Positions 8,968-19,900 of a DNA stretch of 64,000 nucleotides are shown in pieces (the stretch's first letter is position 1; each line of letters begins with the position of its first letter). The notes beneath the pieces were generated by a model. The model was given only the letters and a program-made list of their open reading frames with translations. It made no database searches and was not told the DNA's origin. The DNA comes from Strigamia acuminata (Eukaryota; Arthropoda; Chilopoda; Geophilomorpha; Linotaeniidae). Position numbers and translations under genes: made by a program. The DNA lies in the NCBI GenBank assembly GCA_949358305.1, contig OX442317.1, positions 13,396,186 through 13,460,185 on the forward strand, given 5' to 3'.

Positions 8968-9243
8968 ATAATCACCGCTAATTACTTCTTCAGGTGATGC
9001 CGAATCACCACAAGTAGTTTAAAAATTCTCAGGCCAACTTATGTTTCCGCCACCTATTGGATACTTGGTGCAGGTGTTCTCCACATTGTTCCAGCGGTAC
9101 AACAATGCCATTTGTTGCGGATTTATTGCTCTCCAGTGCGATTTTCGTACTAGCCACGCCATACGACCTTGGGCGAGCTCAAGTGTCTTGAATTTGGATA
9201 CGCATCGCCATTCCTTTCTGTCTGTCTTGTTGACCTGCAACAT
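8968..9243. other. unassigned sequence between El1 and the satellite array
   Basis: About 276 bases unrelated to the LTR or the satellite. A minus-strand frame (9019-9243) encodes 74 residues starting MLQVNKTDRKEW and ending at a TAA. I do not recognise it and cannot tell whether it is a host exon or transposon remnant. A small inverted repeat GGTGAT-gccga-ATCACC lies at 8993-9009. Confidence 0.4.
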
Positions 9244-12200
9244 CTTGTGGTGTTTGTGCTAAGTCAACTGTGATGAGATCAAAAGTCTACTCTCCCAAAT
9301 CATTGCTTGGATGTTGCTAAAACTTACATTGAAGCCTTCTACTAAGGTTTAAACACTATTTCAGAACATTCAGAGACATTGGTTTGTGGTGTTTGTGCTA
9401 AGTCAACTGTGATGTCAAATGAGATCAAAAGTTTATTCTTTCAAATTATTGCTTGGATGTTGCTAAAACTTACATTGAAGCCTTCTACTAAGGTTTAAAC
9501 ACTATTTCTGAACATTCAGAGACATTGGTCTTGTGGTGTTTGTGCTAAGTCAACTGTGATGTCAAATGAGATCAAAAGTTTATTCTTTCAAATTATTGCT
9601 TGGATGTTGCTAAAACTAACATTGAAGCCTTCTACTAAAGTTTAAACACTATTTCAGAACATTCAGAGACATTGGTCTTGTGGTGTTTGTGCTAAGTCAA
9701 CTGTGATGAGATCAAAAGTCTACTCTCCCAAATCATTGCTTGGATGTTGCTAAAACTTACATTGAAGCCTTCTACTAAGGTTTAAACACTATTTCAGAAC
9801 ATTTAGAGACATTGGTCTTGTGGTGTTTGTGCTAAGTCAACTGTGATGAGATCAAAAGTCTATTCTCCCAAATCATTGCTTGGATGTTGCTAAAACTTAC
9901 ATTGAAGCAGTCTACTAAGGTTTAAACACTATTTCAGAACATTTAGAGACATTGTTCTTGTGGTGTTTGTGCTAAGTCAACTGTGATGAGATCAAAAGTC
10001 TACTCTCCCAAATCATTGCTTGGATGTTGCTAAAACTTACATTGAAGCCTTCTACTAAGGTTTAAACACTATTTCAGAACATTCAGAGACATTGGTTTGT
10101 GGTGTTTGTGCTAAGTCAACTGTGATGTCAAATGAGATCAAAAGTTTATTCTTTCAAATTATTGCTTAGATGTTGCTAAAACTAACATTGAAGCCTTCTA
10201 CTAAGGTTTAAACACTATTTCTGAACATTCAGAGACATTGGTCTTGTGGTGTTTGTGCTAAGTCAACTGTGATGTCAAATGAGATCAAAAGTTTATTCTT
10301 TCAAATTATTGCTTAGATGTTGCTAAAACTAACATTGAAGGCTTCTACTAAGGTTTAAACACTATTTCAGAACATTCAGAGACATTGGTCTTGTGGTGTT
10401 TGTGCTAAGTCAACTGTGATGAGATCAAAAGTCTATTTTCCCAAATCATTTCTTGGATGTTGCTAAAACTTACATTAAAGCTTTCTACTAAGGTTTAAAC
10501 ACTATTTCAGAACATTCAGAGACATTGGTCTTGTGATGTTTGTGCTAAGTCAACTGTGATGAGATCAAAAGTCTATTCTCCCAAATCATTGCTTGGATGT
10601 TGCTAAAACTTACATTGAAGCCTTCTACTAAGGTTTAAACACTATTTCAGAACATTCAGAGACATTGGTCTTGTGATGTTTGTGCTAAGTCAACTGTGAT
10701 GAGATCAAAAGTCTATTCTCCCAAATCATTGCTTGGATGTTGCTAAAACTTACATTGAAGCCGCCTACTAAGGTTTAAACACTATTTCAGAACATTTAGA
10801 GACATTGGTCTTGTGGTGTTTGTGCTAAGTCAACTGTGATGAGATCAAAAGTCTACTCTCCCAAATCATTGCTTGGATGTTGCTAAAACTTACATTGAAG
10901 CCTTCTACTAAGGTTTAAACACTATTTCAGAACATTCAGAGACATTGGTTTGTGGTGTTTGTGCTAAGTCAACTGTGATGTCAAATGAGATCAAAAGTTT
11001 ATTCTTTCAAATTATTGCTTGGATGTTGCTAAAACTTACATTGAAGCCTTCTACTAAGGTTTAAACACTATTTCTGAACATTCAGAGACATTGGTCTTGT
11101 GGTGTTTGTGCTAAGTTAACTGTAATGTCAAATGAGAGCAAAAGTTTATTCTTCCAAATCATTGCTTGGATGTTGCTAAAACTTACATTGAAGCCTTCTA
11201 CTAAGGTTTAAACACTATTTCAGAACATTCAGAGACATTGGTCTTGTGATGTTTGTGCTAAGTCAACTGTGATGAGATCAAAAGTCTACTCTCCCAAATC
11301 ATTGCTTGGATGTTGCTAAAACTTACATTGAAGCCTTCTACTAAGGTTTAAACACTATTTCAGAACATTCAGAGACATTGGTTTGTGGTGTTTGTGCTAA
11401 GTCAACTGTGATGTCAAATGAGATCAAAAGTTTATTCTTTCAAATTATTGCTTAGATGTTGCTAAAACTTACATTGAAGCCTTCTACTAAGGTTTAAACA
11501 CTATTTCTGAACATTCAGAGACATTGGTCTTGTGGTGTTTGTGCTAAGTCAACTGTGATGTCAAATGAGATCAAAAGTTTATTCTTTCAAATTATTGCTT
11601 GGATGTTGCTAAAACTAACATTGAAGCCTTCTACTAAAGTTTAAACACTATTTCAGAACATTCAGAGACATTGGTCTTGTGGTGTTTGTGCTAAGTCAAC
11701 TGTGATGAGATCAAAAGTCTATTCTCCCAAATCATTGCTTGGATGTTGCTAAAACTTACATTGAAGCCGTCTACTAAGGTTTAAACACTATTTCAGAACA
11801 TTTAGAGACATTGGTCTTGTGGTGTTTGTGCTAAGTCAACTGTGATGAGATCAAAAGTCTACTCTCCCAAATCATTGCTTGGATGTTGCTAAAACTTACA
11901 TTGAAGCCTTCTACTAAGGTTTAAACACTATTTCAGAACATTCAGAGACATTGGTTTGTGGTGTTTGTGCTAAGTCAACTGTGATGTCAAATGAGATCAA
12001 AAGTTTATTCTTTCAAATTATTGCTTGGATGTTGCTAAAACTTACATTGAAGCCTTCTACTAAGGTTTAAACACTATTTCTGAACATTCAGAGACATTGG
12101 TCTTGTGGTGTTTGTGCTAAGTCAACTGTGATGTCAAATGAGATCAAAAGTTTATTCTTTCAAATTATTGCTTGGATGTTGCTAAAACTAACATTGAAGC

Positions 12201-12256
12201 CTTCTACTAAAGTTTAAACACTATTTCAGAACATTCAGAGACATTGGTCTTGTGGT

Positions 12257-13962
12257 GTTTGTGCTAAGTCAACTGTGATGAGATCAAAAGTCTATTCTCC
12301 CAAATCATTGCTTGGATGTTGCTAAAACTTACATTGAAGCCGTCTACTAAGGTTTAAACACTATTTCAGAACATTTAGAGACATTGGTCTTGTGGTGTTT
12401 GTGCTAAGTCAACTGTGATGAGATCAAAAGTCTACTCTCCCAAATCATTGCTTGGATGTTGCTAAAACTTACATTGAAGCCTTCTACTAAGGTTTAAACA
12501 CTATTTCAGAACATTCAGAGACATTGGTTTGTGGTGTTTGTGCTAAGTCAACTGTGATGTTAAATGAGATCAAAAGTTTATTCTTTCAAATTATTGCTTG
12601 GATGTTGCTAAAACTTACATTGAAGCCTTCTACTAAGGTTTAAACACTATTTCTGAACATTCAGAGACATTGGTCTTGTGGTGTTTGTGCTAAGTCAACT
12701 GTGATGTCAAATGAGATCAAAAGTTTATTCTTCCAAATCATTGCTTGGATGTTGCTAAAACTTACATTGAAGCCTTCTACTAAGGTTTAAACACTATTTC
12801 AGAACATTCAGAGACATTGGTCTTGTGATGTTTGTGCTAAGTCAACTGTGATGAGATCAAAAGTCTATTCTCCCAAATCATTGCTTGGATGTTGCTAAAA
12901 CTTACATTGAAGCCGTCTACTAAGGTTTAAACACTATTTCAGAACATTTAGAGACATTGGTCTTGTGGTGTTTGTGCTAAGTCAACTGTGATGAGATCAA
13001 AAGTCTATTTTCCCAAATCATTTCTTGGATGTTGCTAAAACTTACATTAAAGCTTTCTACTAAGGTTTAAACACTATTTCAGAACATTCAGAGACATTGG
13101 TCTTGTGATGTTTGTGCTAAGTCAACTGTGATGAGATCAAAAGTCTATTCTCCCAAATCATTGCTTGGATGTTGCTAAAACTTACATTGAAGCCGTCTAC
13201 TAAGGTTTAAACACTATTTCAGAACATTTAGAGACATTGGTCTTGTGGTGTTTGTGCTAAGTCAACTGTGATGAGATCAAAAGTCTACTCTCCCAAATCA
13301 TTGCTTGGATGTTGCTAAAACTTACATTGAAGCCTTCTACTAAGGTTTAAACACTATTTCAGAACATTCAGAGACATTGGTTTGTGGTGTTTGTGCTAAG
13401 TCAACTGTGATGTTAAATGAGATCAAAAGTTTATTCTTTCAAATTATTGCTTGGATGTTGCTAAAACTTACATTGAAGCCTTCTACTAAGGTTTAAACAC
13501 TATTTCTGAACATTCAGAGACATTGGTCTTGTGGTGTTTGTGCTAAGTCAACTGTGATGTCAAATGAGATCAAAAGTTTATTCTTCCAAATCATTGCTTG
13601 GATGTTGCTAAAACTTACATTGAAGCCTTCTACTAAGGTTTAAACACTATTTCAGAACATTCAGAGACATTGGTCTTGTGATGTTTGTGCTAAGTCAACT
13701 GTGATGAGATCAAAAGTCTATTCTCCCAAATCATTGCTTGGATGTTGCTAAAACTTACATTGAAGCCGTCTACTAAGGTTTAAACACTATTTCAGAACAT
13801 TTAGAGACATTGGTCTTGTGGTGTTTGTGCTAAGTCAACTGTGATGAGATCAAAAGTCTATTTTCCCAAATCATTTCTTGGATGTTGCTAAAACTTACAT
13901 TAAAGCTTTCTACTAAGGTTTAAACACTATTTCAGAACATTCAGAGACATTGGTCTTGTGAT
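12257..13962. repeat. 853-bp tandem segmental duplication in satellite (two copies)
   Basis: Blocks 12257-13109 and 13110-13962, six monomers each, match across the stretches I compared. They share the rare GATGTTAAATGAG variant at 12556 and 13409. The match stops where CCGTCTAC becomes CCTTCTAC. Confidence 0.75.
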
Positions 13963-15384
13963 GTTTGTGCTAAGTCAACTGTGATGAGATCAAAAGTCTA
14001 TTCTCCCAAATCATTGCTTGGATGTTGCTAAAACTTACATTGAAGCCTTCTACTAAGGTTTAAACACTATTTCAGAACATTCAGAGACATTGGTTTGTGG
14101 TGTTTGTGCTAAGTCAACTGTGATGTCAAATGAGATCAAAAGTTTATTCTTTCAAATTATTGCTTGGATGTTGCTAAAACTTACATTGAAGCCTTCTACT
14201 AAGGTTTAAACACTATTTCTGAACATTCAGAGACATTGGTCTTGTGGTGTTTGTGCTAAGTCAACTGTGATGTCAAATGAGATCAAAAGTTTATTCTTTC
14301 AAATTATTGCTTGGATGTTGCTAAAACTAACATTGAAGCCTTCTACTAAAGTTTAAACACTATTTCAGAACATTCAGAGACATTGGTCTTGTGGTGTTTG
14401 TGCTAAGTCAACTGTGATGAGATCAAAAGTCTACTCTCCCAAATCATTGCTTGGATGTTGCTAAAACTTACATTGAAGCCTTCTACTAAGGTTTAAACAC
14501 TATTTCAGAACATTCAGAGACATTGGTTTGTGGTGTTTGTGCTAAGTCAACTGTGATGTCAAATGAGATCAAAAGTTTATTCTTTCAAATTATTGCTTGG
14601 ATGTTGCTAAAACTTACATTGAAGCCTTCTACTAAGGTTTAAACACTATTTCAGAACATTTAGAGACATTGGTCTTGTGGTGTTTGTGCTAAGTCAACTG
14701 TGATGAGATCAAAAGTCTATTCTCCCAAATCATTGCTTGGATGTTGCTAAAACTTACATTGAAGCCGTCTACTAAGGTTTAAACACTATTTCAGAACATT
14801 TAGAGACATTGTTCTTGTGGTGTTTGTGCTAAGTCAACTGTGATGAGATCAAAAGTCTACTCTCCCAAATCATTGCTTGGATGTTGCTAAAACTTACATT
14901 GAAGCCTTCTACTAAGGTTTAAACACTATTTCAGAACATTCAGAGACATTGGTTTGTGGTGTTTGTGCTAAGTCAACTGTGATGTCAAATGAGATCAAAA
15001 GTTTATTCTTTCAAATTATTGCTTGGATGTTGCTAAAACTTACATTGAAGCCTTCTACTAAGGTTTAAACACTATTTCTGAACATTCAGAGACATTGGTC
15101 TTGTGGTGTTTGTGCTAAGTCAACTGTGATGTCAAATGAGATCAAAAGTTTATTCTTTCAAATTATTGCTTAGATGTTGCTAAAACTAACATTGAAGGCT
15201 TCTACTAAGGTTTAAACACTATTTCAGAACATTCAGAGACATTGGTCTTGTGGTGTTTGTGCTAAGTCAACTGTGATGAGATCAAAAGTCTATTCTCCCA
15301 AATCATTGCTTAGATGTTGCTAAAACTTACATTGAAGCCGTCTACTAAGGTTTAAACACTATTTCAGAACATTTAGAGACATTG

Positions 15385-15389
15385 GTCTT
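15385..15389. repeat. left target-site duplication of copia C1
   Basis: GTCTT before the 5' LTR; GTTTT (22336-22340) follows the 3' LTR. Five-base duplications are normal for copia elements. The single C/T difference suggests a mutation after insertion. The satellite phase continues exactly across the element. Confidence 0.75.
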
Positions 15390-15857
15390 TGTTGGGTTGA
15401 TGTTTTGCTGTTTGTCCCCGTGCGCGCGTGTGAAGTTAAATGCACCTTTACGGCTTAGTGCATTTGATGTGTTATTGCTTCTAGACCTGTTCATGTGATC
15501 GGTCAATCCTGGTTTTTATTCAATGCGTGTTACGGTACCGCGACCGATCATTATTTGCGATAACACATCTCACATTGTCATCCGCTCTAAAGAGCACTTA
15601 TTGTTTGCTTTGTTTTGGATCAAGTTTATTGATTAACTTGGTCTGCTCTTAATGTAAAGAATGGATCATTGTGTAAAGACAATGATTCGTTCTGTCTTTT
15701 GCTTTGTACGAGATCGAGGACAATTAGCCTCGAACTCAAGTGATTTTTACTACACCTTTTTGTAATAAAAGATGGCGGACGCGTGTCCGATTTATCCGCC
15801 CAGCCAAAATAATGTTTCCAGTTATTTCTGCAGCGCACAGGCCATCACAACTCTTCA
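15390..15857 (+). repeat. 5' LTR of copia C1
   Basis: 468 bp, from TGTTGGG to CTTCA. AATAAA is at 15764-15769, followed after one base by GATGGCGG. A hairpin of 14 bp (two G-U pairs) with a 6-nt loop lies at 15659-15692 and has a counterpart in the C2 LTR. The apparent 70-codon frame on the minus strand is a by-product. No clear TATA box was found. Confidence 0.95.
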
Positions 15858-15860
15858 AGG

Positions 15861-15872
15861 TGGTAGCAGAGG
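15861..15872 (+). other. copia C1 primer-binding site, initiator tRNA-Met
   Basis: TGGTAGCAGAGG begins three bases after the LTR. It is the complement of the 3' end of animal initiator tRNA-Met over 12 bases; pairing stops at the next base, unlike the 18-base match in C2. Confidence 0.85.
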
Positions 15873-16975
15873 GTAAAAACGATCTGGCAACGACGTTTTT
15901 GGAGAAGAGACGGCCATTTTGCGACTACGAGAAGTCGCCGAGTGTGCGCCCGCCCAGCTCGTCGTAAAAACGAGTTTTCGGTGCGGTTTTCTACGTGGAA
16001 TCGTCGCCACAACGTGTGCGGAGGATTCCTCGCCATCAGCGGAACATTTGGATACGTTTTCGTTACGAAAATCGGTATTTTTCGTCGTTTCGACGTCGTG
16101 GAAATAAACGACGGTCGAAATTTGTGTTTTGTGTATTCTACGAGTGGCTGCAAGTGCCAGCGCTTCGTGGGATTTTTCAGCAGTGTTGTGTGGTCAATTA
16201 CACCCACAACAGGATCTTTTTCGACGGTAGGAACATTTATTATCGATTTCCGTGCGAAATAAGCACGTTTGGACGTCGTCATCGAAGATTTTCGCGACGG
16301 CGGCCATTTTCTTTTTGGATCAATCGTCGCGACCGACGATTTTTGCAACACGCAGAGAAGTCTGCGGTCACCGAGAAGTCCTGCACACGTTAAGCGTGTG
16401 TGCAGGCGTTATTTTCCGTGTTTCGAACCCCGGAGTCCGTCTCACGAAGGCGCGGACGAGCGCGACGTTGATTTTCCCGCGATCGCACGGAAGTGTGCAC
16501 GCGGACGGCACGACAGCCCATTTTCCGTGCGTACGACGACGTGGGAGCAACGTTTCGTCCTTGAAGGACGTTATTGCGACGCTTTGGACCCGCAATTCGC
16601 CGCATCTTTATCAGCTTCACATCAAACAGTGTATTTATCATTTTGTCGTGAAACTTTGTATAGTTTTAAGGTTTTGTTGTGGTCCCCTGTTAGAATCGGT
16701 GCTACCCTACGTCCAGTCGGGCACGTAGCACTGTATTCTTGGCTAGGCTTATCCACGGCCACCCAACCATCCCGCGGGCCCCAGGAGGCGCGAACGGAAG
16801 AGTTGGGGGATTGCTAGTCAAGGTTTTCCAATCTCACTTATTGAGATTCCCCGGGTTGTGTGCATTATTCGCCTTCACTTTTGGGGGAATTGTGCATCCG
16901 TGCGACGAATTTTTACGTGATTTGTGTGATTTGTGCTTCGCTTTTTCACTGGATTTCGTCGAAAATTTTCCCGAA
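15873..16975 (+). other. untranslated leader of copia C1
   Basis: About 1.1 kb, CpG-rich, with short frames on both strands that I consider chance. Three hairpins stand out. The first, at 16251-16267, is CGTGC-GAAATAA-GCACG. The second is a 9-bp stem, CCTGCACAC with GTGTGCAGG (16380-16406). The third, at 16830-16848, is AATCTCA-CTTAT-TGAGATT. The first and third have counterparts in the C2 leader, so they may be packaging, dimerisation or translation elements. An in-frame non-ATG extension upstream of 16976 is open but lacks a start codon. Confidence 0.6.
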
Positions 16976-19900
16976 ATGGCGTCCTACAACCGCCATGATG
17001 ATTATAAGGATGTGAAAAAGTTGGACGGGACCAACTACCCGACTTGGAGCGTACAAGTCCAGCTCCTTCTCCAATCGTACGGAGTTTGGGGCCACGTGAC
17101 CGGCAAGACGAAAGAGCCGCCGGCCGGATCACCGTTTCGAGAGACAAGGGATTTTGAGAAAGGCGAGGAAAGGGCTCGCTCCACCATTTGTCTGGCGTGT
17201 GGCGAGGCCCAACAGGTTGTGGCTGTCGCCCACGCTACTGCGAAGGAGGTGTGGGAGGCACTGAAAGCTGCCTACCAGCCTACGACACGGGCACGTAAAG
17301 CCCGTCTTCGCCGGGAATTTTTGGACATGCGGTTGCATGAAAACGAAGAGATGTTTGTCTTCACCGCACGAGTTGACCGAAAGGTCGTGCAACTTGCCGA
17401 CGTCAAGATAAAGATTACGGACGAGTTTCACGCCTTTCAATACCTCGACCTGCTGCCGCCCCAATATGAACCGGTCAAGCAGATGGTTTATCACTGGGGT
17501 GACGCAGAGTTCACGGCAGCAGCGGTCAAGGAACGCCTGGTAGGCGAATATAATCGCTTACACGTAACGACCGACGAATTTGGCGTGCCTTCCAAGACGC
17601 CATTGGAGAGCACTGGTGCCTTCTTTAACCAAGGCGGAAGACAACGCGGACGTGGTGGAAATGCACCCGGCGGCCCACGCATCTGTTTTACTTGCGGTGG
17701 GACGGGCCACTTTGCCCGTGAATGCCCTACTCCGCCGAAACAGCAATTCCAACCAAAAGGGAACCAAACTGGACAATTTAGGGGCAATCCACGGGGCAAG
17801 GGACGTGGAAGGGGCCAGCAAAAGGCCGCTGTCACACAGGCTGACATATTCAGCGACTCTCCAGTCTCTTATTACTCCGCGGCGATTTGGCTTCAACAAC
17901 AACCCCCTGTGCCGGCTTCCCACGTGTCTCACGCGAATTATGATTCGCAATGGTACGTCGACACAGGGGCGACGGACCATTTCTCCTTCAACAAAGACTG
18001 GTTCTCCGACTTCAAGCCATTAACTGGCCACGTGCAACAGGGAGAAGGAAAGTCGAGAATCGAAGGAATAGGAAATGTGACATTGACATCGATTTACGGA
18101 ACCCGCACCCGTGCACTTACATTGCAAAATGTATTTTATGCACCCAACTTTAGGAAGAATTTGATTTCGTTGGGTCGCACGGATGAAGCTGGGGCAACGA
18201 CCATGATTAAAAATGGCAAAATGGTTATTTATAACGACAAAATTGATGACCCTTCCATCACTGCGGAACGCACGAGTGATCGGATGTATAAGGTCAATTG
18301 TCGTATTTCTCCTGTGAACACTGCCGCATTACCTGCGCAACAGGCTGCGACAGTGTCTTCTAGTCCGCTTATAAAAGGCGATGAAGTTGTAAATTCGATA
18401 CTAACATACCCTAGTTTTAAGGACGCATTAACCCAAAATTCGAGTGAGTCAGGGAAACCTGCACCAGCGATAAAGGGGCAAGCGAGTGTTGCGAACAACG
18501 CGCCTGCGAATGTTACGACTAATGCGCAAGCGAATGTTTCGAATAAAATCAAGGCAAAGACTGCCAATGCCTCTAAGGAGGCAAGTTCAATTGTGCAGAA
18601 CAAAGCAGGGAATGGGAACAATTCTACTAATGGGGTTAAAATTTTTGACAAGAAAGATAAGGCTCAAACGATGGACATTTGGCACTCCCGGTTGGGGCAT
18701 TTAAATGCTAAAGGAATAACGGGTTTGGAAAAGTCAACTGACGTGTTTGGGCTGAAACTCTCGAATAAGGAGTTGTCGACGTGTGACTTTTGCGCCAGGG
18801 CGAAGAGTACACGTGCTAGTTTTTCCCCAATAATTGGAATTACGACAAAAAGTATTTTGGAAATAGTGCACTTAGACGTGTGGGGCCCCGCGCCAGTTCA
18901 AACATTGGGTGGGGCGTACTATTATCTCATTCTCATTGATGATTTTTCCCGCTTTATGTGGATAATTATCATGAAACGGAAAAGTGACGTTTTAGGGCAT
19001 TTCAAGCGGTGGCTACTTGAAGTTGAGCGAACAACCTCTAAGAAGGTAAAGGCTATAAAAACTGATAATGGAGGGGAGTTCATATCTAGACAATGGGACG
19101 ATTATGTGGCGACAATTGGGCTTAAGTGTATGAGGACTAATGCATACAGCCCAGAAATGAATTCGGTCGCCGAACGGGCGAACCGTACCATTCTTAATGG
19201 TACCCGGGCACTTCTTTTTGAGAATAAATTTCCCCCCACTTTATGGGCAGAGCTTGCCGTTTCAGTTGTATATCTGAAAAACCGTTTTCCACATACGGGA
19301 ATTGGTGGAAAAACACCTTATTCTGTGTTTTACAATAAGAAATTGTCCCTTCGCCATGTCAAGTGCATTGGCTCATTGACTTATGTCCATATCCCATCTC
19401 AGACTCGGGGTGGGAAATTACAAGACAGGGCATGGGCTGGGGCATTAATTGGATACGCCGCTTCTACACGCGGCTATAGAATTTGGGATCCGAATAAAAA
19501 TCAGGTGTTTTTGTCTAAACACGTCAAAATTTTTGAAAACAATTTCTGGTTTGAATTAGGGACGGTCACGTCGCCTGAATTGGAGAATGACTTTGACACT
19601 TCGAGTTCGGACTCGTTCAATGGGTCATTTTCTGACGACGACAGTGTTGCTGGCGACCCGATAATTCAGAAGGCTCCGGGGATCCCGGAGGTCCTAGAAG
19701 TTCCGGAGATTCCGGAACCCCCTCCTGCGATACAGGAAGTTCCACAACCTGTTCCGCAGCAAAAAGTGAAACCCGCATTGCCCACGACCCCAAAGCCTAC
19801 TCTTAGACCTGAATTGAGGCCAGTCGCTAAACAGGCAGCTCAGCAACCCCCACTCATGCCCGTTGAGGGGAACCCTATTCTTGGGGACGGGGATACAGGG

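Larger units (their letters stand above)
9244..15389. repeat. satellite array, left segment (140/147-bp monomers)
   Basis: Head-to-tail monomers in one orientation. Each contains TTGTGGTGTTTGTGCTAAG, GCTTGGATGTTGCTAAAAC, the palindrome GTTTAAAC and ACATTCAGAGACATTGG. Two main forms alternate irregularly. The short one (about 140 bp) has GTGATGAGATC and TCCCAAATCATTGC. The long one (about 147 bp) carries a 7-base TCAAATG insertion and usually TTTCAAATTATTGC. A third subtype has TTTTCCCAAATCATTTCTTGG with ATTAAAGCTTTC. The array is AT-rich and CpG-poor, with no coding content. Copia C1 interrupts it at 15389. Satellite of this type is usual in centromeric or pericentromeric DNA; that location is inferred. 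Confidence 0.95.

Noticed and set aside
9244-15389. CENP-B box or other known centromere motif in the satellite
   Set aside because: The monomer is almost free of CpG and has no match to the TTCG...CGGG pattern, so centromere function cannot be argued from sequence.
16269-16817. 182-codon ORF in the C1 leader
   Set aside because: Not conserved in C2; arginine-rich composition is what GC-rich leader sequence gives by chance.
16739-16975. N-terminal extension of the C1 polyprotein from a TTG
   Set aside because: No ATG, no counterpart in C2, and the ATG at 16976 aligns with the C2 start.
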